Shown here piece by piece: positions 59,322 to 64,000 of a stretch of 64,000 bases of DNA (position 1 is its first letter; each line of letters opens with the position of its first letter). The position numbers and the translations under genes are program-made. A model generated the notes under the pieces. That model ran no database searches and was not told the DNA's origin. It worked only from the letters and a program-made list of their open reading frames with translations. The stretch comes from Desulfoluna butyratoxydans (GTDB lineage Bacteria > Desulfobacterota > Desulfobacteria > Desulfobacterales > Desulfolunaceae): positions 372,001 through 436,000 of the forward strand of contig NZ_CAADHO010000005.1 of assembly GCF_900699765.1 (NCBI RefSeq), given 5' to 3'.

Positions 59322-60731
59322 CTATCGGCCGTAGTTGTCTTCCAGGCGGACAATATCGTCTTCCCCGAGATAGCTTCCCGATTGCACCTCAATGAGTTCC
59401 AGGGGAATTTTCCCCGGATTTTCAAGCCGGTGCACCGTCCCCAGGGAGATGTAGGTGGATTCGTCCTCCTTGAGGAGGATCTTTTCGTCGTCCCGGGTGA
59501 CGATGGCGGTTCCCCGCACCACCACCCAGTGCTCTGCGCGGTGAAAATGCTTCTGCAAAGAGAGCTCGGCACCGGGCTTGACGGTGATGCGCTTCACCTG
59601 GAACCGGTCGGCCATGTCAATGCCCTCATAGGATCCCCAGGGCCTGTAGACCACGGTGTGGAGCTGGGCCTCGGAGCGGGTATCGGCCTTGAGCTGGCTG
59701 ACGATCTTCTTCACGTCCTGACCACGGTTCCGTGGCGCAACCAGCACGGCATCCTTGGTCTCCACGATGATCATGTCTTCAATACCCACCGCCGCGATCA
59801 TCCGGCTCTCCCCCTGGAGCAGGGAGGAGGAGACGTCGTGGGTAACCACGTCCCCTTTGACCACGTTGCCGTTCTCATCTTTGTTCCCGATCTGCCAGAT
59901 GGCGTCCCAGGAGCCCACGTCGTTCCACCCGGCGGCAAGGGAGATCATCACCCCCTTGTCGGTCTTTTCCATCACCGCATAGTCGATGGAGTCCTCGGGA
60001 CAGGCGGAAAACGCCTCGTTATCCAGGCGGAAAAAATCGAGGTCCGACGCCCCTTTCTCCACGGCCTCCCGGCAGGTGGCCACGATCTCCGGGGCGAAGC
60101 GCTCCAGCTCACCGAGGACCTCCCGGCAGCCGAACATGAACATGCCGCTGTTCCAGCAATACTCCCCGGATGCCACGTAGGACTCGGCGGTCTCAAGATC
60201 CGGCTTTTCCACGAACCGGTCGATGACCACGGCGCTCCCCCCGTTGACGGACGCGCCTTTGCGGATATACCCGTATCCGGTCTCCGCCGACTCCGGGACG
60301 ATGCCGAAGGTGATGAGGCGCCCGGCCTCGGCCAGGTCACGGCCTTCGCGCATGGCATCGTGCAGCTTTTCGGTATGGGTGATGGTGTGGTCCGCAGGGA
60401 GAACAAGCAGGGTGGGGTTTTCGTCGACCTCAAGGGCCTTGAACGCAGCGGCGGCCAGGGCCGGTGCCGTGTTCCTGCCCACGGGCTCCAGCATGATGGC
60501 CAACGGATCAATGCCGATGCTGCGAAGCTGCTCGGCCACCATGAACCGATGGTTCTCGTTACAGATCACGATGGGACGGCCCATGGCCTCGAACCCGGAA
60601 AGACGCAGCACCGTGTTCTGCAACATGGTGTACTCATTGATGAGGCCGATGAGCTGCTTGGGATGAAGTTCGCGGGAAAGGGGCCAGAGCCGGGTGCCTG
60701 AGCCCCCGGCAAGGATAACGGGTATCACCAT
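59322..60731 (-). CDS. manC: Mannose-1-phosphate guanylyltransferase / mannose-6-phosphate isomerase
   Basis: The 469-residue bifunctional protein has the nucleotidyltransferase start VILAGGSGTRLWPLSRELHPKQ, and then the sugar-binding stretch FVEKPDLETAESYVASGEYCWNSGMFMF. The C-terminal cupin is of the type II mannose-6-phosphate isomerase kind, with RPWGSYEGIDMADRFQVKRITVKPGAELSLQKHFHRAEHWVVVRGTA. It makes GDP-mannose for O-antigen, capsule or other glycans, and fits the usual ManC/AlgA length. GAGGA precedes the ATG. No other glycan gene is near. Confidence 0.95.
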   Translation of the reverse strand: MVIPVILAGGSGTRLWPLSRELHPKQLIGLINEYTMLQNTVLRLSGFEAMGRPIVICNENHRFMVAEQLRSIGIDPLAIMLEPVGRNTAPALAAAAFKALEVDENPTLLVLPADHTITHTEKLHDAMREGRDLAEAGRLITFGIVPESAETGYGYIRKGASVNGGSAVVIDRFVEKPDLETAESYVASGEYCWNSGMFMFGCREVLGELERFAPEIVATCREAVEKGASDLDFFRLDNEAFSACPEDSIDYAVMEKTDKGVMISLAAGWNDVGSWDAIWQIGNKDENGNVVKGDVVTHDVSSSLLQGESRMIAAVGIEDMIIVETKDAVLVAPRNRGQDVKKIVSQLKADTRSEAQLHTVVYRPWGSYEGIDMADRFQVKRITVKPGAELSLQKHFHRAEHWVVVRGTAIVTRDDEKILLKEDESTYISLGTVHRLENPGKIPLELIEVQSGSYLGEDDIVRLEDNYGR

Positions 60732-61054
60732 GGTGAGTCCTCTTTGCTGTCGATTGTTGACGATGGTCCATCAAGCGATGGCACAAAAAAACCGGAAAAA
60801 CAGCTGTCAGTTGCCACTCCGGTTTCAACGCGCCGCACTTGCTTCAGACTAAGCCAGCTTCAGAATCAAGTCAAGGGAGGCCTCCCCTGCGTTGACAATG
60901 GAATGACAACATGGTTTCCTTAACTGCCGAAGCACCCGGTCAGCGTCCCCCTTGAGCCGGTTGTTGCCTCACCCGCCCGCGCAGCCGGGCCGGAACGGAA
61001 CAAGCCGGGCCTCAACACACCAAACAGTTAGGAAAAAAAATTTTAAGGAGCGGT
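60732..61054. other. Divergent intergenic region with a hairpin
   Basis: These about 320 bp lie between manC and the Pycsar-effector-like gene. An inverted repeat AAACCGGA (60789-60796) / TCCGGTTT (60818-60825), with a T-run on the minus strand, lies 58 bp upstream of manC and could act as an attenuator or as the terminator of a longer transcript. Confidence 0.45.
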
Positions 61055-61594
61055 ATGCCAGCCCCCACCGATCAAGACCCTTTGAAACAAACCATCTGGC
61101 CGCCGGTCTTTCGCGCCTCCATCCTCGGCGCGGTCATCTCAAAGCAGATCAACTACGTGGGGTTTGCCGACCGGCGGGCGTCCACGGTCATCACGGTGAA
61201 CTCGTTTCTCATCCCCATCGCCCTCTCGGGCCTGGTGCGCCCCCAGTGGCACTGGGGCATCCTCCTGGGCGTCTCAGCCTCGGTTCTCAGCATTTTTTTC
61301 GCTGTCCTCAGCCTCATTCCGAGGCGCTACACGAAAAAAGGGGACCCGAAGCCCCCTTTGCTCCACTTTTCAAGCATTGCCGAGTACACCGAAGAGGCCT
61401 ATATCGAAAAAATGGCCGAAATGCTTGAGAACTCAGCCACCATGGGGACCATGGTGGCCCGGGACCTCTACCGCATGAGCACCGTGATCCTCACCCCGAA
61501 GTTCAAGCTTCTCAAACTCAGCTACATCAGCTTTCTGGCCGGCTACACCCTGGCCCTTGCGGCCATCTTCGCCGGGCAGTTCCAGCTCATGTAA
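61055..61594 (+). CDS. Pycsar-effector-like (DUF5706/PycTM) membrane protein
   Basis: The 179-residue protein follows the PycTM pattern: an N-terminal helix with INYVGFADRRASTVITVNSFLIPIAL (the ADxKAS motif entering the first membrane segment), a second membrane segment WHWGILLGVSASVLSIFFAVLSLIPR, a helical middle with LHFSSIAEYTEEAYIEKMAEML, and a C-terminal VARDLYRMSTVILTPKFKLLKLSYISFLAGYTLALAAIFAGQ. In Pycsar defence such proteins damage the membrane when a cyclic UMP or CMP signal binds. No nucleotide cyclase gene is adjacent, so this copy appears to stand alone, and a housekeeping role is possible. AAGGAG precedes the ATG. Confidence 0.75.
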   Translation: MPAPTDQDPLKQTIWPPVFRASILGAVISKQINYVGFADRRASTVITVNSFLIPIALSGLVRPQWHWGILLGVSASVLSIFFAVLSLIPRRYTKKGDPKPPLLHFSSIAEYTEEAYIEKMAEMLENSATMGTMVARDLYRMSTVILTPKFKLLKLSYISFLAGYTLALAAIFAGQFQLM

Positions 61595-61628
61595 TCCATA
61601 AGGTCATAAAACGAGGGCCTTCCCCCCC

Positions 61629-61670
61629 CTATCACCTATCACCTATCACCTATTTCCTGTTTCCTATTTC
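61629..61670. repeat. Heptanucleotide tandem repeat
   Basis: Six 7-bp units follow one another: CTATCAC three times, then CTATTTC, CTGTTTC and CTATTTC. The last unit overlaps the stop codon of the convergent cysteine-cluster gene, so slippage here could alter the 3' end of that gene. Confidence 0.8.
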
Positions 61671-62299
61671 CCCCCCATCCTCTGGGCCAGTTTCACCCAC
61701 TCGATCTCCTGGAGGTTCTGGACGGTGTTGTGAATAAGCCCTTTTTTGATGGTCTCGCGCTTTTCGGCCCGGTCCGTGATGCCGTGGTAGGGGAGCATGG
61801 CCATAAGGGCCTTGTCCTTGGCCTTCTCATCCGGGGTGAGCACATCGCCCCTGCGGGTAAAAAACGGGTCCTCCCCTTCGGCGCAGGGGGTGTCGAAGAC
61901 GTTAAAATGCCTGCAGGCCAGGGGGCGCATGGGATGAATGCCACAGCCTCCGTCCACGAGGAACGGACACCCGGCCCCGGGGTGAAACCGGGCCAGCTGG
62001 TGCTGGATGGTTTGTGCGGCCTCTCCGCTGAGGCTCTCAATGGCGTACCAGTAGATCCCCGCAAGTTCCAGGGGGTAGACAGGAATGGTGACGTGGGTGG
62101 AGCAACAGGTGGAGCACCCTTTGGCGCATGCAAGCCGTCGCCCTTTCTTGAGTTGGGCCTCCACGCTGGCATGAATGCCTTTGTCGGCGATGATGTAAGC
62201 ATCCAGAAGCATGGAAAGCCATGAATGGGCCTTTTCCGCCTCGGGATAGGAGAGCCGTTGCGGCTCGGGGTAGTTGCTTGATCTCTTTTTCTTGGCCAT
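61664..62299 (-). CDS. YkgJ-type cysteine-cluster protein
   Basis: The 211-residue protein has the CxxxCxxCC motif of the YkgJ family in CAKGCSTCCSTHVTIPVYPLE, with later cysteines in GCPFLVDGGCGIHPMRPLACRHF, a pattern expected to bind a metal, probably zinc or iron-sulfur. The family function is unknown. The ATG at 62299 gives the basic start MAKKKRSSN; a slightly earlier frame start at 62323 is possible. The gene is convergent with the Pycsar-effector-like gene. Confidence 0.85.
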   Translation of the reverse strand: MAKKKRSSNYPEPQRLSYPEAEKAHSWLSMLLDAYIIADKGIHASVEAQLKKGRRLACAKGCSTCCSTHVTIPVYPLELAGIYWYAIESLSGEAAQTIQHQLARFHPGAGCPFLVDGGCGIHPMRPLACRHFNVFDTPCAEGEDPFFTRRGDVLTPDEKAKDKALMAMLPYHGITDRAEKRETIKKGLIHNTVQNLQEIEWVKLAQRMGGK

Positions 62300-62435
62300 G
62301 CCATGCCTGACGGAACCCGGCATTTTTTTTAATAAAGCGGTTGCGTATCCTGTGGCCGGGGCATCCGTTGCCGGGTCACTGCATCGCCGTCTGCCCCGCC
62401 TGAAAGAATCGGTTTGAAACCCCCCGAGGGGCCCG

Positions 62436-63149
62436 TTACTTGTCCTGATGATCGAAAATAATCTTTTCCATTCGCGGTAAAAACAGGTAATGAATGGTCT
62501 CTTTCACCCAATCCCAGTAGGCGTCGCACTCTCCGTCCATGCCCAGGAACCGGGCGTAGGTGGAGCTTGCACCCAGGTAGTTGGCCGCCAGGACGGTAAA
62601 GCTGTAAACGAACTTGCTCACCTCCTCGTCCGATGCGTTGTGATGCACCTTCTGACGAAAGGTCTTGAGGAAGCTGTCGTGGAACACCGCGTACTGGGCC
62701 GAGGCGGGAAACTGATCGAAGTTTTCCACGTGGGCCGTATTCTGCATGAGCGTCCTGAACAGGTCCTTGTTGGAGAGATGAAAATCAATGACCCGCTCGA
62801 TGAATACAGCCAGCCCCTCGTCGGTGGTGTAAGCGTCCAGGCCATCGAACCAGTGTTCCATGAACTCGCGGAACTCCACCACATGCTCTTCCATGACGCA
62901 CTCGAACAAGCCGGCCTTTTTCGGGAAATAGTAATGAATGATCGGGTGATCAAATCCCCCAGCCTTTCCCACCATCCGGACACTGGCCGCATGGTAGGGG
63001 TGCTCTGAAAAAACCTTGCGGGCGGCATCCAGGATGCGCCGCCTTGTGGCCTCGCCCTTGGTCAGGTTGCGGGGTGCGTTCGTCCCTGTTGCTTTGGATG
63101 TATCCATAGTCTCCATCGGGTTCATGGTCATTGGCATGATAAACGACAA
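62436..63149 (-). CDS. TetR/AcrR-family regulator
   Basis: The 237-residue protein has a TetR helix-turn-helix in TRRRILDAARKVFSEHPYHAASVRMVGKAGGFDHPIIHYYFPKKAGLFECVM and a helical C-terminal ligand domain. A TTG at 63149 has GGAGG 9 bp upstream and is used as the start; several ATGs lie 4-15 codons later without a good site. It lies 87 bp after the LolA-like gene on the same strand, an arrangement often seen where TetR controls an RND/LolA-type lipid export set. Confidence 0.85.
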   Translation of the reverse strand: MSFIMPMTMNPMETMDTSKATGTNAPRNLTKGEATRRRILDAARKVFSEHPYHAASVRMVGKAGGFDHPIIHYYFPKKAGLFECVMEEHVVEFREFMEHWFDGLDAYTTDEGLAVFIERVIDFHLSNKDLFRTLMQNTAHVENFDQFPASAQYAVFHDSFLKTFRQKVHHNASDEEVSKFVYSFTVLAANYLGASSTYARFLGMDGECDAYWDWVKETIHYLFLPRMEKIIFDHQDK

Positions 63150-63236
63150 TTCGTGGAAGCCTCCTTCACCGAAGGAGAGATCAACTTTTTTACCACACGT
63201 TCAGGAATTATCAAAGCGAAACCGGCCACACCCGGT

Positions 63237-63983
63237 TTACCGCAGGGACTCTTTTCGAAAATCCGTGGCCTTCATGGGCAGGTTATACCGGATCTCCTGG
63301 AGAAGGAGGCGTGTCTGTCCCCCGTTTCCCGCCCGGCTCATCACCACCTCATAGGGAGTCAGGATCCCGTCGACGGTCCGGATATCCTTGTTCTCAAGAA
63401 TTTTTAACAACTTGCCCTTGGAATAGTAGTCCATCTTCCTCAGGAACCAGTCCTTCTCGCTGATGTAAAGCACGGTCTTGTCATACACCTTCTTGCCCCT
63501 GATCCGCAGGCTCTCCACCATGTAGCAGGGCTCTCCGGCCACGGTCTCCTTGCCCAAAAGGGTGTAGGCGTAATCGTCCACATCCCGTGACGCGATATCC
63601 TCATAGGTGAAGTGGGAGTTCACAAAGGCCTTCTTTTTCGAAGACTGGCTGATGCGCTTGACCCGGCCCGAGGACATCTGGAGCCACTGATCGTCATCCT
63701 TGCCTTTATGGGCATGGGTCAGCAGCTTGATGCGGGACGGCTTGTGAAACGCAATGAGGGCCCGGTCTTCACCGTCTTCGGTGTCCATGGCCGTGAGGGT
63801 GAAGACCTTTTCCGTCACCTTGCCCTTTTTTTCGATCTCCATGACCACCTCGCTGGTGGCCGTATCCGGACTGGCGATCTCCTCGGACCGGTCCACCACC
63901 TCGCGCCCCGTGAGGGCAAAGGCCCCGGCATGGATCATCACACCGACAACCGCAAGAATCATGATTTTTCGCATTTTTACCAT
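63237..63983 (-). CDS. LolA-like outer-membrane lipoprotein-sorting protein
   Basis: The 248-residue protein has a signal peptide (MRKIMILAVVGVMIHAGAFA) and the half-barrel typical of the LolA-like group that accompanies RND/MMPL exporters: TSEVVMEIEKKGKVTEKVFTLTAMDTEDGEDRALIAFHKPSRIKLLTHAHKGKDDDQWLQM, and DYAYTLLGKETVAGEPCYMVE. It probably carries lipids or lipoproteins in the periplasm for an exporter encoded just outside the window. GAGGAG precedes the ATG. The TetR gene follows. Confidence 0.88.
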   Translation of the reverse strand: MVKMRKIMILAVVGVMIHAGAFALTGREVVDRSEEIASPDTATSEVVMEIEKKGKVTEKVFTLTAMDTEDGEDRALIAFHKPSRIKLLTHAHKGKDDDQWLQMSSGRVKRISQSSKKKAFVNSHFTYEDIASRDVDDYAYTLLGKETVAGEPCYMVESLRIRGKKVYDKTVLYISEKDWFLRKMDYYSKGKLLKILENKDIRTVDGILTPYEVVMSRAGNGGQTRLLLQEIRYNLPMKATDFRKESLR

Positions 63984-64000
63984 CTGCTCCTCTCTTCCGG

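Overview
The window looks like chromosomal DNA of a sulfate-reducing bacterium of the Desulfobacterota (formerly Deltaproteobacteria), probably near Desulfobacteraceae or Desulfoluna. This is inferred from gene content, not from a marker gene: an iron-sulfur CCG-domain protein of the HmcF/TmcB/DsrK type that uses an in-frame TGA as selenocysteine, a DsrE-like lipoprotein, a Gram-negative envelope (LolA/LolB-like proteins, a TonB receptor, type IV pilus minor pilins, PbpC and a bacterial alpha-2-macroglobulin), and dense GC-rich coding with long antisense shadow frames. No rRNA, phage, transposase or CRISPR array was seen. There is one tRNA.

Layout. 1-2.2 kb: start of an exported protein, a DsrE-family lipoprotein, and a selenocysteine-containing Fe-S oxidoreductase with a clear SECIS hairpin. 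2.9-9.2 kb: a MATE exporter convergent with an alkaline phosphatase-PHP fusion, then pbpC. 9.5-11.4 kb: a guanine-type purine riboswitch in front of a nucleobase permease and a phosphoribosyltransferase. 11.5-12.9 kb: two small envelope genes. 13.5-23.3 kb: a tight nine-gene operon (membrane protein, PyrK-like flavin/Fe-S reductase, FAD oxidoreductase, double P-loop ATPase, TonB receptor, methyltransferase, ABC binding protein, permease and ATPase) that looks like an uptake-and-modification system for an unidentified ligand.

23.6-30 kb: trmO and a minor-pilin operon (fimT/gspH, pilW, pilV, pilX, pilY1 and a small exported protein). 30.6-45 kb: alpha-2-macroglobulin, a TPR protein, aspartate kinase, an acetate transporter, two lipoproteins, an AraC regulator with an EamA exporter, and a polytopic membrane protein. 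45.2-49.6 kb: tRNA-Arg, rpoH, a TPR lipoprotein and a LolB-like lipoprotein. 49.9-64 kb: a ParB-like protein, an ABC-F ATPase, a PEP-synthase-like enzyme coupled to a PNPOx-fold protein, two TetR regulators, a chemoreceptor, algH, manC, an orphan Pycsar-effector-like membrane protein, a cysteine-cluster protein and a LolA-like protein.

An intergenic repeat family occurs three times as a full 150-200 bp element with terminal inverted repeats and three times as a short hairpin. The most interesting signals are the selenoprotein with its SECIS, the guanine riboswitch whose expression platform appears to reuse an aptamer sequence as a Shine-Dalgarno mimic, the nine-gene TonB/ABC/methyltransferase operon, the phosphatase-PHP fusion and the dispersed repeat family.
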